Source: Campylobacter sp. MIT 97-5078
GTDB lineage: Bacteria; Campylobacterota; Campylobacteria; Campylobacterales; Campylobacteraceae
NCBI RefSeq assembly: GCF_006864455.1
Contig: NZ_QHLK01000001.1
Coordinates: 62,001-126,000, forward strand
Length of the DNA: 64,000 nucleotides
Reading direction: 5' to 3'
The notes below the pieces were generated by a model, which saw only the letters and a program-made list of their open reading frames with translations, was not told the origin of the DNA and did no database searches. Positions 26,199-35,883 of this stretch are shown piece by piece; position 1 is the first letter of the stretch; each line of letters begins with the position of its first letter. Made by a program: the position numbers and the translations under genes.

Positions 26199-27047
26199 AT
26201 GCAAAAACTTAAGAGTATTCATAAATTCTCACAATCTTGGATAGGCACAATTATCATCGTTTTGCTTGTAATTTTTTTCTTTATTCAAGCTTTTACTATA
26301 CCGAGTGGTTCGATGAAAAACACGCTTTTGGTTGGGGATTTTTTATTTGTAAAGAAATTTAGTTATGGTTTGCCAATTCCACATATTCCTTGGGTTGAAG
26401 TGCCTATTTTACCAGATTTTAACGGCGATGGACATTTGCTTCGCGGTAAAGAGCCACAACGTGGTGATATAGTTGTTTTTCGTAATCCACTCGATCCAAA
26501 AATTCATTTTGTTAAACGTCTTGTGGCAAAGGGTGGCGATGAAGTTGTGATGGTTGGTTCGACTCTGTATGTTAAGATGAGCGAGGGTGATGAATATATG
26601 AAACAAAACTATGCAGATAGTATCGTTTATATTCAAAATCAAATTTTTGTTAAAGAACCTTACAAGCAAAAAGGCATACATACTGATGAGCGAGTAGATA
26701 TGGAGGCAACTTATAATCTTTATCTAAGCAGAAATGCCTTTGCTATGCAGCCTATTATTTTGTCAGGTTTTGGCGAAGTGGGTGCGAATGGGGCAAATGC
26801 GTATTATTATGCTGTGCCTCAAGATGAGTATTTTATGATGGGTGATAATCGCGATCATTCAAATGATAGTCGTTTTTGGGGTTCTGTGCCTTATAAATTT
26901 ATTGTTGGCACACCTTGGTTTACGTATTTTTCTTGGGACGAAAACAAAAATATACGCTGGGAGAGAATAGGGCGTTTTATCGATACTCTAGAAAATGATG
27001 AGCGATACATACACCATAAAGAAAGCAAAATAGGGGCTTTAGAGTAG
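26199..27047 (+). CDS. lepB: Signal peptidase I
   Basis: This 282-residue protein has one N-terminal membrane helix (residues 17-35). The catalytic Ser is in IPSGSMKNTL (about residue 45) and the general-base Lys in HFVKRLVAKGGD (about residue 108). MMGDNRDHSNDSRFWG is box E. It cleaves signal peptides from Sec and Tat substrates at the periplasmic face. Residues 115-200 carry an insertion relative to the minimal enzyme, normal for Gram-negative LepB. All catalytic parts are intact. Confidence 0.97.
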   Translation: MQKLKSIHKFSQSWIGTIIIVLLVIFFFIQAFTIPSGSMKNTLLVGDFLFVKKFSYGLPIPHIPWVEVPILPDFNGDGHLLRGKEPQRGDIVVFRNPLDPKIHFVKRLVAKGGDEVVMVGSTLYVKMSEGDEYMKQNYADSIVYIQNQIFVKEPYKQKGIHTDERVDMEATYNLYLSRNAFAMQPIILSGFGEVGANGANAYYYAVPQDEYFMMGDNRDHSNDSRFWGSVPYKFIVGTPWFTYFSWDENKNIRWERIGRFIDTLENDERYIHHKESKIGALE

Positions 27048-27096
27048 AAACAATCTTGTCTTTTGTTTTTCATTTGCTTCATTTATCGTTGTCAGT

Positions 27097-27148
27097 TTTA
27101 CACCACAAGCTTTTGTTGGTTTTTTAGATATTACTTTTGTGGTGTAAA
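27097..27148. terminator. 12-bp inverted repeat between convergent genes
   Basis: TTTACACCACAA (27097-27108) is perfectly complementary to TTGTGGTGTAAA (27137-27148) with a 28-base T-rich loop. It lies between the convergent lepB and the next minus-strand gene, so a bidirectional terminator is the simplest reading. Confidence 0.45.
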
Positions 27149-27216
27149 GATATTTTTATTAGCTTTGGATATTCTGTTATAAAAAAGCATATCATAGCCT
27201 TAAAAATTTTGGTTTT

Positions 27217-27684
27217 TTAAGCTTTAAAACTCAAGCCACCACTATCGCCTAAAATACTTTGAAGTTCGGCAATCTGTGCCATGATAACGATGATTTGTGA
27301 AAGCAGCTGCATTTTAAGTTCCATATCACTTGTTTTTTCGAGTTGTTGTTGAAGCATTTTCAGTTGTTCTTTGAGCTTATCTAGGATATCTTCTTCTTTT
27401 TGATTATCTTCTTCACTGCTTGTTGTTTGACTCAACTTTTTAGTTGCCTCAGCATTTATGTTTTTTATGATATCAGAAGGGCTTTCTTGAACAGAATTTG
27501 ATATATTTTCGCTTTTTGTTTGTTGTTTAATATTGTTTTGAGAATTGGTGAGTGCATTTGCTGTATTTAAATTCGCATTATTTTGCTGTGCTTGAGTGTT
27601 TTGTTTGTCTTTTTCCTCATTTTGCGTAGTAGCAGGATTTGAAAATGTGAAATTCAAACCTGTATTGTAAGAATGAATTGTCAT
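27217..27684 (-). CDS. Hypothetical Gln/Asn-rich coiled-coil protein
   Basis: The 155-residue protein has no signal peptide. Residues 20-75 are disordered and rich in Asn, Gln, Thr and Ser. Residues about 95-140 form a strongly predicted coiled coil: leucine-rich heptads around LKMLQQQLEKTSDMELKMQLL. The final residues are LGDSGGLSFKA. No domain recognised. From memory a similar short hypothetical lies in the equivalent C. jejuni neighbourhood (Cj0859c). It is probably cytoplasmic or a small secreted coiled-coil protein; nothing in the context decides. Confidence 0.65.
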   Translation of the reverse strand: MTIHSYNTGLNFTFSNPATTQNEEKDKQNTQAQQNNANLNTANALTNSQNNIKQQTKSENISNSVQESPSDIIKNINAEATKKLSQTTSSEEDNQKEEDILDKLKEQLKMLQQQLEKTSDMELKMQLLSQIIVIMAQIAELQSILGDSGGLSFKA

Positions 27685-27778
27685 TGTCTTGCCTTAAAAT
27701 TTATTTTCCATTTACAAAATCGGCAAAATTCAAATATTTTTTAATCTTTTATACTTAAAATAAAGTATTTTTTACAGA

Positions 27779-28923
27779 TCAAAAACTTATAATTTGAATT
27801 TTATTATTGATATTTTCTAAAATATCTTTTTTGATTTCTTCATTATAAGCACCAGCATTAAGTATCAATAAAGCATTATCTTTATCTTTGAGGATTTTTG
27901 GGCTTTGAACAAACAAAGAAGTGCCATAAAGCCTTTTTCCTTGTTTGTTTATGTTATTATCTAAAATAGCCTTAATTGTATCGCTTTTTAAGCCGTGATA
28001 AAGGAGGTATTGACTAAAAAGATGAGCCCCAAAAAGATAAATTTCTTGCTTGCTTATTTTTAAAATTTCATTAAGTTCAGCGATTTTAGCTGTATAGAAT
28101 TTTTGCATATTTTCATAAAGTTTTTTGTTTTTCGTGTATTCATTTGGAGCTTGTATTGTTTGAGTATCTATACTTTCATCTTTTGAAACAGCATAAAAAA
28201 TGCTATGTTCTTTAAAATAGAATTTATTAATGATTTTTAATTTATGTTTGTTGAGTAAAAACTCTATCACAGCCTCGCTTAAAAAGATGGTATGTTCAAA
28301 ATTAAGACAATTAGTAAATTTATTTTCAAGCCACTTTTGCATATTTGGCAGAGTAAAAATTATATGCCCCCCCCCGTCAATGTAGATGAGAGCTCTTCTA
28401 AAAACTCATGAGGATTATAAATATGTTCAAAAGTGTGTGAATGCACTATGGTATCAAAATTTTTATCTGCCACCAAATCCTTACTAAAAAAAGCATCAAT
28501 ATAAGAAATTTTTTCATGCTTATAGTTTGAATTTGGTTCAAGTATAGTATAGTTTAAATTTTCATCAAGTTTTAAGCACTCAAGAGCAAGTTTTCCGTGT
28601 CCACCGCCTATTTCAAGAATTTTTTTTGGTTTGTATTGCATGACAAAACGGGCAAATTGTTTGTGGTGTTCTTGCCAGATAGCACCAACTGAACCAGCAT
28701 CATGTCCATTGGCATAAAGTAAATTTAAGGGTATAAGTTTTTGAAGCTGAATAACTCCAGAATTCTTACTAATGCAAAAATTCATATCAGCGATAATATC
28801 TTCACTTTGCACTTCTTCTGTGCAACCACAAAACAAAGGATATTTTTCGCTTGAAAGGAGTTCTAAATTTTCATCACCACTGACAACACATTTTGTTCTT
28901 GTTTCATAGTCGATATTTTTCAT
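27779..28923 (-). CDS. Phase-variable SAM-dependent methyltransferase, in OFF register
   Basis: Two adjacent minus-strand frames form one gene. The 5' part (ATG at 28923) has a Zn-type N-terminus (TKCVVSGDEN, FCGC), then the SAM-binding motif ILEIGGGHGKLALE. It runs into a G9 tract (28367-28375) and stops at once after LTGGGI. The 3' part (27779 onwards) has no start with a ribosome site. It continues in the other frame as HIIFTLPNMQKW and a long C-terminal domain like sugar C-methyltransferases. One extra G (G10) would join them into about 381 residues with a natural LxxGGHIIFTLPN junction. It probably modifies a surface sugar or small molecule; substrate unknown. An upstream in-frame ATG at 28992 lies inside the tRNA gene and is unlikely. 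Confidence 0.85.
28367..28375 (-). repeat. Homopolymeric G9 contingency tract
   Basis: Nine consecutive C on the plus strand (G on the coding strand) in the middle of the methyltransferase gene. Poly-G tracts of 8 or more are the standard slipped-strand switch in Campylobacter. It is the only tract of this length noticed in the window. Confidence 0.9.
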
Positions 28924-28962
28924 AAGAATTGCTTTCTTAAAACTTAAGTTTATAAAAATGAA

Positions 28963-29048
28963 TGGTGCGGTTAGCGAGATTTGAACTCGCACACGCGAAG
29001 CGCACTACCCCCTCAAGATAGCGTGTCTACCAATTCCACCATAACCGC
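28963..29048 (-). tRNA. tRNA-Leu(GAG)
   Basis: The 86-base gene folds as a class II tRNA. The acceptor strands are GCGGTTA and TAACCGC, followed by A and an encoded CCA. The D-arm contains GGTAGACAC, and the anticodon stem CTATC/GGTAG encloses loop TTGAGGG (anticodon GAG). A long variable arm and a T-stem GCGAG/CTCGC with TTCAAAT follow. It lies downstream of atpE and just upstream of the phase-variable methyltransferase, on the same strand. Confidence 0.96.
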
Positions 29049-29059
29049 ATTGAAAGTAA

Positions 29060-29080
29060 AAGCCTCTAAAGAAGAGGCTT
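29060..29080 (-). terminator. Terminator hairpin after atpE
   Basis: AAGCCTCT/AGAGGCTT form an 8-bp stem with a 5-base loop. Read on the minus strand it is followed by TTTTACTTTC, 6 bases after the atpE stop and before tRNA-Leu. Confidence 0.65.
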
Positions 29081-29085
29081 GATTT

Positions 29086-29424
29086 TTAAGCAAAAGCGAT
29101 AAAAGGATTTGCATAAAGTGCGATAAGAGCGATAACAAGAGCGTAGATAACTTGAGCTTCTATCATCGCAAGGGCGATAAACATTGTTGTCATTAATTTT
29201 CCGCCAAGACCCGGATTTCTTGCTGTTCCAGCTATAGTTGCTGCAGCAGTATGTCCCATACCAATAGCCCCACCAAGAGCAGCAACGCCTAACCCTAAGC
29301 CAGCTGCAAGCACTGAAAAGGCTTTAATCCATACATTAATAGACTCTTGTTCAATAGGAGCACCTGTTGTTTGAGCCAAGGCTACACTTGCCAAAGCAAG
29401 CACCAAAAAAACGATTTTTTTCAT
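29086..29424 (-). CDS. atpE: ATP synthase F0 subunit c
   Basis: This 112-residue protein has an N-terminal signal-like helix (residues 1-17) and then the c-subunit hairpin. Helix 1 contains AAGLGLGVAALGGAIGMG, the loop has ARNPGLGGKLM (conserved RNP), and helix 2 has MFIALAMIEAQVIYALVIAL with the proton-carrying Glu. The N-terminal extension makes it longer than the usual 79-85 residues but is typical of Campylobacter and Helicobacter. It is a lone gene here, apart from other atp genes. AGGAG precedes the ATG. Confidence 0.96.
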   Translation of the reverse strand: MKKIVFLVLALASVALAQTTGAPIEQESINVWIKAFSVLAAGLGLGVAALGGAIGMGHTAAATIAGTARNPGLGGKLMTTMFIALAMIEAQVIYALVIALIALYANPFIAFA

Positions 29425-29702
29425 ATTTTCTCCTTTATTTCAGCTTTTTAAAACTAGTTCGGCTTGCGTATCCCTACTTAGAGCTTTAAAAATCTGTTTT
29501 AAAACCATAATCTTAACCTTTTTAAACTTTAATTTTGTTTAAAATAAAATCTAAAAGCTATCTATAAATTTGTAAGCATTGTGAAAAATTTCTACCTTTT
29601 ATCATCAAATATCAAAAAATAAGCATTTTATCAAGCATTTAAACAAGTTTTTAGGTATTTTTAGCTTTAATTTTGACATTATAAAGTTTAAAAGGCTTAA
29701 CC

Positions 29703-31052
29703 TTGAATTCAAAATTCTCAAAGATCGGCTTTGTTTTAGCCGTGGCTGGATCAGCAGTTGGACTTGGAAATGCGTGGAAATTTCCTACTTTAGTTGGACA
29801 AAACGGAGGTTCTGCTTTTATTTTGCTTTATTTGTTTTTAACACTTTGTGTTGGCTTTGTGGTGTTTTTAGCAGAGCTTAGTATAGGAAAACTAAGCGAA
29901 AAAGATCCCGTAAATGCCTACAAAAACCTTGCTCCAGAAGGCAAAAAAGCATGGGGCTTAGCCGGTTTTACTATGCTTGGGGCGATTTTGCTTCTTTCTT
30001 TTTACTCCTTGGTTATTGCTTGGATTGTTAAATACGCCGTTTTTAGTGCCTTAACCTTACCGAGTGATATTCAAAGTTCAGCAGGTGAATTTAGTGAGCT
30101 TGTGAGTAATAGCCCTTTGCTTCAGCTTGTGTGTTTTACTTTTGTGTTTTTTCTTGTTTTTTATGTGGTATCAAAGGGCATTAAAAATGGTATTGAAAGG
30201 CTTAATGTCTGGATGATGCCAAGTCTTTTTATCTTGCTTGTGCTTATGCTTTTTTATGCTTTAAGCAAAGATGGTTCTTTGCAAGCTCTTGAGTTTTTAT
30301 TTAAACCAGACTTTAGCAAAATTAGCGTTAGTTCTATACTTGAAGCTTTAGGACTTGCCTTTTTTAGTCTTTCTTTGGGTGTTGGCACTATCATTACTTA
30401 TTCAGCTTCTTTACCCGATCGCACTAATTTCATCACAAGCACACTTTCTATTATCTTTATAAATATACTCATAGGCTTGATGATGGGGCTCATTGTTTTT
30501 ACTTTTATTTTTGAATTTGGAGCTGATCCTACTCAGCAAGGTCCCGGACTCATTTTTATCTCTTTAGCTACGCTCTTTGCAAAACTTGGCGTTGTGGGAA
30601 ATATTTTAGCTGTATGCTTTTTTGTGTCTTTATTTTTTGCAGGCATTACAAGTGCGATTTCCATGATCGAGCCTTTTGCCTTTTATCTTATCAATACCTT
30701 TAACTTTTCGCGTCTTAAAGCTCTTGTATATATAGGCGTGTTTGTCTATATACTCGGTGTGATTTGCATACTCTCATCAAATCAAGCTACTGCTTTCACT
30801 TTCTTTGGTGATAAAAGTTTCTTTGAAGTGCTTGATTATCTCGTGCAAAATATCATTATGCCAATAGGTGGGCTTTGTGCAGCGATTTTTGTAGGCTTTG
30901 TGGTGAAAAAAGAAGCTTTGCAAATTCTTTTTGCACCTTGTATGAATAGCTTCTTTTTTGAACTTTGGTATTTTTTCTTGCGTTTTATTGCACCATTTAT
31001 AATTATACTTATTGCTATAAATTCCATTTATCCGCTCAAGCAGTTATTATAA
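29703..31052 (+). CDS. Sodium:neurotransmitter symporter-family transporter (copy 1)
   Basis: This 449-residue protein has about 11-12 membrane helices and the NSS/SNF signature in helix 1, GSAVGLGNAWKFP (as in LeuT). It should import an amino acid or related amine using a sodium gradient; the substrate cannot be read. The start is TTG at 29703 with AAGG nine bases upstream. A close paralogue follows 20 bases downstream. From memory C. jejuni has the same tandem pair next to atpE and tRNA-Leu (Cj0934c-Cj0935c). Confidence 0.92.
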   Translation: MNSKFSKIGFVLAVAGSAVGLGNAWKFPTLVGQNGGSAFILLYLFLTLCVGFVVFLAELSIGKLSEKDPVNAYKNLAPEGKKAWGLAGFTMLGAILLLSFYSLVIAWIVKYAVFSALTLPSDIQSSAGEFSELVSNSPLLQLVCFTFVFFLVFYVVSKGIKNGIERLNVWMMPSLFILLVLMLFYALSKDGSLQALEFLFKPDFSKISVSSILEALGLAFFSLSLGVGTIITYSASLPDRTNFITSTLSIIFINILIGLMMGLIVFTFIFEFGADPTQQGPGLIFISLATLFAKLGVVGNILAVCFFVSLFFAGITSAISMIEPFAFYLINTFNFSRLKALVYIGVFVYILGVICILSSNQATAFTFFGDKSFFEVLDYLVQNIIMPIGGLCAAIFVGFVVKKEALQILFAPCMNSFFFELWYFFLRFIAPFIIILIAINSIYPLKQLL

Positions 31053-31072
31053 GGCTTTTTGGATAAAAGCTT

Positions 31073-32410
31073 ATGAGGATATATTTTAGTAAAATAGGCT
31101 TTGTTTTAGTTGTAGCTGGCTCGGCTGTGGGGCTTGGAAATGCGTGGAAATTTCCAACTCTAGCTGCAAAAAATGGTGGATTTAGCTTTGTGCTCTTGTA
31201 TCTACTTCTTACGCTGACTTTAGGCTTGAGTGTGTTTTTAGCTGAAATTGCTATGGGAAGGCTAAGCAGAAAAGATTTAGCTCATTCTTTTGAAAGTTTG
31301 GCTGTAAGAGGTGCGAAGTATTGGAAATTTGGCGGCATTTTTATGATCAGTGGCGTTTTTGTGTTGAGTTTTTACCTTGTGATTATGGGCTGGGTTTTAA
31401 AATATATGTTTTTTAGCCTTTTTTATCTACCAAAAGATATTACTCAAGCAAAAGTGGATTTTGATATGCTTTTAAGTCAAGATTTAGCTGTATCGTTTTT
31501 GTGCTTTTTTATCTCTTTTATACTTACTTTTGCAGTGCTTTCTCGTGGTTTGATTAAAGGCATAGAAAAGCTTAATATTATCATTATGCCAAGTTTGTTT
31601 CTTATGCTTTTGGCTATGCTTTTATATTGCATGCAATTTGAAGGCTTCAAACAAGCTTTTTTACACCTTTTCAGCTCAAATTTAAAGGTTTTTAGTTTTG
31701 ATTCTTTGCTTGATGCACTAGGACTTGCTTTTTTTACTCTATGTCTAGGTATAGGGTGTATAGTTACTTATGCAGCAGCTTTGCCAAAGAAAGTGAATTT
31801 ACTTCAAAGCTCTATATTTATAGTGTGTATCAATCTTTTTATCGCTTTGATGATGGGACTTATCGTTTTTACTTTTATTTTTGAATTTGGATCTGATCCT
31901 AGTATGCAAGGATCTGGGCTTGTGTTTGTGTCTTTGGTGAGTTTATTTAAGCAGCTTGGTGTATTTGGGAATTTTTTAGCCTTTTATTTCTTTTTAGCTT
32001 TGTTTTTTGCTGGTATTACAAGTGCAGTTTCTATGATAGAACCCCTCATCTTTTATCTTACACGTACTTTTAAGATAAGTCGTTTAAAAGCTTTGATGAT
32101 AAGTGCTTTTGTGGTATTTGTGTTCTCTGTAGCTTGCATTTTATCTTTTAATGCCTCTTTTTCTATGTATTTTATGGTATTTGAACTGAATTTTTTTGAT
32201 TTTTTGGATAAACTCACTTCAAATTTTTTGCTTCCTTTAGGAGTGTTTTGTATAAGTATTTTTGTAGGATTTTTTGTCAAAACGAGCCAAATTTACAGAC
32301 TTTTTAACTCTTTTATGAGTAGAAAAATGTTTAAATTTTGGTTTTTTGTATTGCGTTTTATCACGCCTTTTGCTATTATTTTTATAAGTTTTTATAATTT
32401 TTTTGTATAA
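31073..32410 (+). CDS. Sodium:neurotransmitter symporter-family transporter (copy 2)
   Basis: This 445-residue paralogue of the preceding gene carries the same GSAVGLGNAWKFP in helix 1. Helices 6-8 are nearly identical (GLIVFTFIFEFG, FFAGITSAVSMIEP). It differs most in the extracellular loop after helix 3 and at the C-terminus, consistent with a tandem duplication followed by divergence in substrate or kinetics. ATG start; probably co-transcribed with copy 1. Confidence 0.92.
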   Translation: MRIYFSKIGFVLVVAGSAVGLGNAWKFPTLAAKNGGFSFVLLYLLLTLTLGLSVFLAEIAMGRLSRKDLAHSFESLAVRGAKYWKFGGIFMISGVFVLSFYLVIMGWVLKYMFFSLFYLPKDITQAKVDFDMLLSQDLAVSFLCFFISFILTFAVLSRGLIKGIEKLNIIIMPSLFLMLLAMLLYCMQFEGFKQAFLHLFSSNLKVFSFDSLLDALGLAFFTLCLGIGCIVTYAAALPKKVNLLQSSIFIVCINLFIALMMGLIVFTFIFEFGSDPSMQGSGLVFVSLVSLFKQLGVFGNFLAFYFFLALFFAGITSAVSMIEPLIFYLTRTFKISRLKALMISAFVVFVFSVACILSFNASFSMYFMVFELNFFDFLDKLTSNFLLPLGVFCISIFVGFFVKTSQIYRLFNSFMSRKMFKFWFFVLRFITPFAIIFISFYNFFV

Positions 32411-32482
32411 TTTAATAAAAAACTCATCAAAATTTAAAGTTGATTTGTTAAAATCTGCTTTTTGTAAGTAAGGAGAGAAAAG

Positions 32483-34285
32483 GTGGCAAAGAAGTTTGTT
32501 GACATTATGGATACGAGCTTTAGAGATGGCTTTCAGTCTGTTTATGGGGCTAGGGTATTGATGCAGGATTTTTTCCCTGCTTTAGAAGCGGCTAAGGAAG
32601 CTGGCATTACTCATTTTGAGTTTGGTGGTGGGGCACGTTTTCAAAGTCTTTATTTTTATCTTAATGAAGATGCTTTTGAAATGATGGATAAATTCCGCTC
32701 AATAGTCGGTAAAGAAGCCAACCTTCAAACCCTTGCAAGAGGTGTAAACACTGTTGCTTTGGATACAGGAAGTAGAGAGCTTATTGATCTGCACGCAAAG
32801 CTTTTTGCAAAACACGGCACGACAACCATACGTAATTTTGACGCTTTAAATGATGCCAATAATCTTAAATTTAGTGGCGAATGTATAGTCAAGCATGGTT
32901 TAAAACACGAGATAGTCGTTACTATCATGGATTTGCCACCGGGTTGTAAGGGTGCTCATGATGTTGCTTTTTATGAAAAGAGTTTAAAACAGATTTTAGA
33001 GGCTGAAATTCCTTTTCATAGCGTTTGCTTTAAAGATGCAAGTGGAACAAGTAGCCCTCAAAAAGTATATGAAACCATAAAAATGGCGCGTAAGCTTTTA
33101 CCTGAAAACACACATTTGAGATTACATACGCACGAAACTGCTGGGGTGAGCGTAGCGTGTTATCTAGCGGCTTTAGAAGCCGGGGTTGATGGTATAGATT
33201 TAGCAGCCTCTCCTGTAAGTGGTGGCACGAGTCAGCCTGATATTTTGACCATGCTTCATGCAGTGAAGGGCAAAAATTACGATCTAGGTGGGCTTGATGC
33301 AGAAAAGATTCTTGTTTATGAAGAAGTGCTTAAAGAGTGTTTGAAAGATTATTTCTTGCCACCTGAAGCGACTGTGGTAAGTCCTCTCATACCTTTTTCA
33401 CCTATGCCGGGTGGAGCTTTGACTGCAAATACTCAAATGATGAGGGATAATAATATTTTAGATAAATTCCCTGAAGTGATTAAAGCTATGAGAGAAGTGG
33501 TTGAAAAGGGTGGTTTTGGCACTTCGGTTACTCCTGTTTCTCAATTTTATTTTCAACAAGCTTTTAATAATATTATGTTTGGAAAGTGGAAAAAGATCGC
33601 TGATGGATATGGTAAAATGGTGCTTGGTTATTTTGGAAAAACCCCTGTTCCAGCTGATAGTGAAGTCATAAAGTTAGCCAGCGAACAGCTTAATTTAAAG
33701 CCAACAACTGAACTTGCCATTGATTTGGCTGATAAAGACGAAACTAAGAGCTTGGAATTTGCACGTAAAATTCTTGAAAAAGAAGGCATTGAAACAAGCG
33801 AAGAAAATATCTTTATCGCTGCAGCGTGTAAAGAAAAAGGCATAGCCTTCTTAAAAGGCGAGGCAAAGCTGAATGTGCGTAAAGTTTCAAGCATGCTAAA
33901 AAGCTCAAATATCAGTGCAGATGAAACTCAATTTACCATAGCTGTAAATGGCAACAAATACCATGTTGAAGTGCATGCTGGTTTTGATAAAGATGTCAAT
34001 ATTAAAAGTGTAAGTAAGGTAGAAGAAAGCAGTGATGAAAAAACTTCTACTCAAGTTGCAAGCGATGAAAATACTGATGGCGTAAAAGCAAGCATTTCCG
34101 GTAATGTCTTTAAAATCGTTGCCAAAGCTGGCGATAAGGTAAAAGCTGGACAAGTTGTTATCGTGCTTGAAGCGATGAAAATGGAGATTAAGGCACTTGC
34201 TCCAAAAGATGGAGTGATTAAAGAAATAGTCGTAAAAGCTGGCGATAGCGTAGCTGAAGGACAAATTTTAGCGATATATGAATGA
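32483..34285 (+). CDS. pycB: Pyruvate carboxylase subunit B / oxaloacetate decarboxylase alpha
   Basis: The 600-residue protein has an N-terminal HMGL-like carboxyltransferase TIM barrel ([37 protein letters not shown]). A conserved carboxylase domain follows, and the biotinyl domain ends with the biotin-acceptor [10 protein letters not shown] near residue 568. In Campylobacter this subunit pairs with a separate biotin carboxylase (PycA) to make oxaloacetate from pyruvate. Na+-pump decarboxylase use is the alternative, but beta and gamma subunits are not nearby. GTG start with GGAGAG upstream. Followed directly by pckA. Confidence 0.92.
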   Translation: MAKKFVDIMDTSFRDGFQSVYGARVLMQDFFPALEAAKEAGITHFEFGGGARFQSLYFYLNEDAFEMMDKFRSIVGKEANLQTLARGVNTVALDTGSRELIDLHAKLFAKHGTTTIRNFDALNDANNLKFSGECIVKHGLKHEIVVTIMDLPPGCKGAHDVAFYEKSLKQILEAEIPFHSVCFKDASGTSSPQKVYETIKMARKLLPENTHLRLHTHETAGVSVACYLAALEAGVDGIDLAASPVSGGTSQPDILTMLHAVKGKNYDLGGLDAEKILVYEEVLKECLKDYFLPPEATVVSPLIPFSPMPGGALTANTQMMRDNNILDKFPEVIKAMREVVEKGGFGTSVTPVSQFYFQQAFNNIMFGKWKKIADGYGKMVLGYFGKTPVPADSEVIKLASEQLNLKPTTELAIDLADKDETKSLEFARKILEKEGIETSEENIFIAAACKEKGIAFLKGEAKLNVRKVSSMLKSSNISADETQFTIAVNGNKYHVEVHAGFDKDVNIKSVSKVEESSDEKTSTQVASDENTDGVKASISGNVFKIVAKAGDKVKAGQVVIVLEAMKMEIKALAPKDGVIKEIVVKAGDSVAEGQILAIYE

Positions 34286-34295
34286 GGAAATAAAA

Positions 34296-35879
34296 ATGCA
34301 AATGATTAAAGATTTTGATAAATTAGGACTTGTTAATGTTAAGCAGGTTTTTCACAATCTAAGCTATGATGAGCTTTTTAAGCATGAAGAACAAAACAAA
34401 GAAGGTGAAGTTACCAAAAACGGCACTTTTGCAGTCGATACAGGCGAATTTACTGGTAGAAGTCCAAAAGATAAGTATTTTGTCAAGCAAGATCCAAGTC
34501 AAAAATACCTCGCTTGGGGCAAGATTAATCGCCCAATTTCAAAAGAACTCTTTGAAACACTTCTAGCAAAAGCTAAAAAGCAACTCAGCAATAAAAATAT
34601 TTATATACAAGATGTGTTTTGTGGGGCGTCTTTACAAAGTAGAAAAGCTGTGCGTTTTGTCAGCGAAATTGCTTGGCAAGCTCATTTTGTTAAAAATATG
34701 TTTATTCGTCCAAATGAAGAAGAACTAAAGGATTTTAGTGCGGATTTTGTGGTGTATAATGCGTGCAAATGTGTCAATGAAGACTATAAAAAGCAAGGCT
34801 TAAATTCAGAAGTTTTTGTGATCTTTGATATAGAAACAAATATCGGTGTGATCGGTGGCACTTGGTATGGCGGGGAAATGAAAAAGGGCATTTTTTCTAT
34901 GATGAATTATTGGCTACCTTTAGAAAATAAATTTCCTATGCACTGCTCGGCAAATGTGGGTGCTAAAGGCGATGTAGCCCTCTTTTTTGGGCTTAGTGGC
35001 ACTGGAAAAACCACGCTTTCAACCGATCCAAAACGAAAATTAATCGGCGATGATGAACATGGTTGGGACGATGAGGGTGTGTTTAATTTTGAGGGCGGTT
35101 GTTATGCAAAATGTGTAAATTTAAGTGCCGAGAATGAGCCTGAAATTTATGCAGCCATTAAAAGAAATGCCCTTTTAGAAAATGTAGTTTTAAAAGCAGA
35201 TAAAAGCGTGGATTTTAAAGACGCTTCAAAGACTGAAAACACACGTGTATCTTATCCAATCGAACACATTTTAAATCACGAACCAAGCTTAAAAGCTGGG
35301 CATCCAAGCAATATCATCTTTTTAACCGCTGATGCTTTTGGAGTTTTACCTCCTATAAGCAAGCTTACCAAAGAGCAGGCAATGTATTATTTTTTAAGCG
35401 GCTATACAGCTAAGGTAGCTGGCACAGAACGAGGTGTTACAGAGCCTCAAGCGACTTTTTCAGCATGCTTTGGTGAGCCTTTTATGCCCCTTCATCCAAC
35501 CGTATATGCCAAACTTTTAGGACAAAAAATAGACAAGCATAATGTAAGTGTATATCTAGTTAATACAGGCTGGAGCGGTGGAGGCTATGGAGTAGGGCAA
35601 AGAATGAGTATCAAAGCAACAAGAGCGTGTATTAATGCTATACTTGATGGTTCTATAAAAGCTTGTGAATTTGAGAATTTCGAGCTTTTTAATTTAACTA
35701 TTCCTAAGGCTCTTGCTGGAGTGGAAAGTAAGCTTTTAAACCCTATAAATACTTGGAGCGATACAAACGCCTATAAACAAGCAAGAGCTAAACTTGCTAG
35801 TATGTTTGTAGAAAATTTCAAACGTTATGAAGATGTAGCTGAAGGCAAAGAATATTCTGGTTTTGGTCCTAAGGCATAA
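34296..35879 (+). CDS. pckA: Phosphoenolpyruvate carboxykinase (ATP)
   Basis: This 527-residue enzyme interconverts oxaloacetate and PEP. It has [16 protein letters not shown] (P-loop), [22 protein letters not shown] (metal and substrate site) and GRSPKDKY. An ATG at 34278 lies inside pycB. The ATG at 34296, eight bases after GAGGA and 10 bases beyond the pycB stop, is the likelier start. Together with pycB it forms the pyruvate-oxaloacetate-PEP node needed by an organism that lives on amino and organic acids. Confidence 0.97.
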   Translation: MQMIKDFDKLGLVNVKQVFHNLSYDELFKHEEQNKEGEVTKNGTFAVDTGEFTGRSPKDKYFVKQDPSQKYLAWGKINRPISKELFETLLAKAKKQLSNKNIYIQDVFCGASLQSRKAVRFVSEIAWQAHFVKNMFIRPNEEELKDFSADFVVYNACKCVNEDYKKQGLNSEVFVIFDIETNIGVIGGTWYGGEMKKGIFSMMNYWLPLENKFPMHCSANVGAKGDVALFFGLSGTGKTTLSTDPKRKLIGDDEHGWDDEGVFNFEGGCYAKCVNLSAENEPEIYAAIKRNALLENVVLKADKSVDFKDASKTENTRVSYPIEHILNHEPSLKAGHPSNIIFLTADAFGVLPPISKLTKEQAMYYFLSGYTAKVAGTERGVTEPQATFSACFGEPFMPLHPTVYAKLLGQKIDKHNVSVYLVNTGWSGGGYGVGQRMSIKATRACINAILDGSIKACEFENFELFNLTIPKALAGVESKLLNPINTWSDTNAYKQARAKLASMFVENFKRYEDVAEGKEYSGFGPKA

Positions 35880-35883
35880 ATAA

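Noticed and set aside
27779-28342. Separate 187-residue gene starting at 28342
   Set aside because: No ribosome site precedes that ATG. The frame continues upstream to the G9 tract and completes the methyltransferase, so it is the 3' half of one gene.
28924-28992. N-terminal extension of the methyltransferase from an ATG at 28992
   Set aside because: These codons run into the 3' part of tRNA-Leu. The ATG at 28923 gives a family-like N-terminus outside the tRNA.
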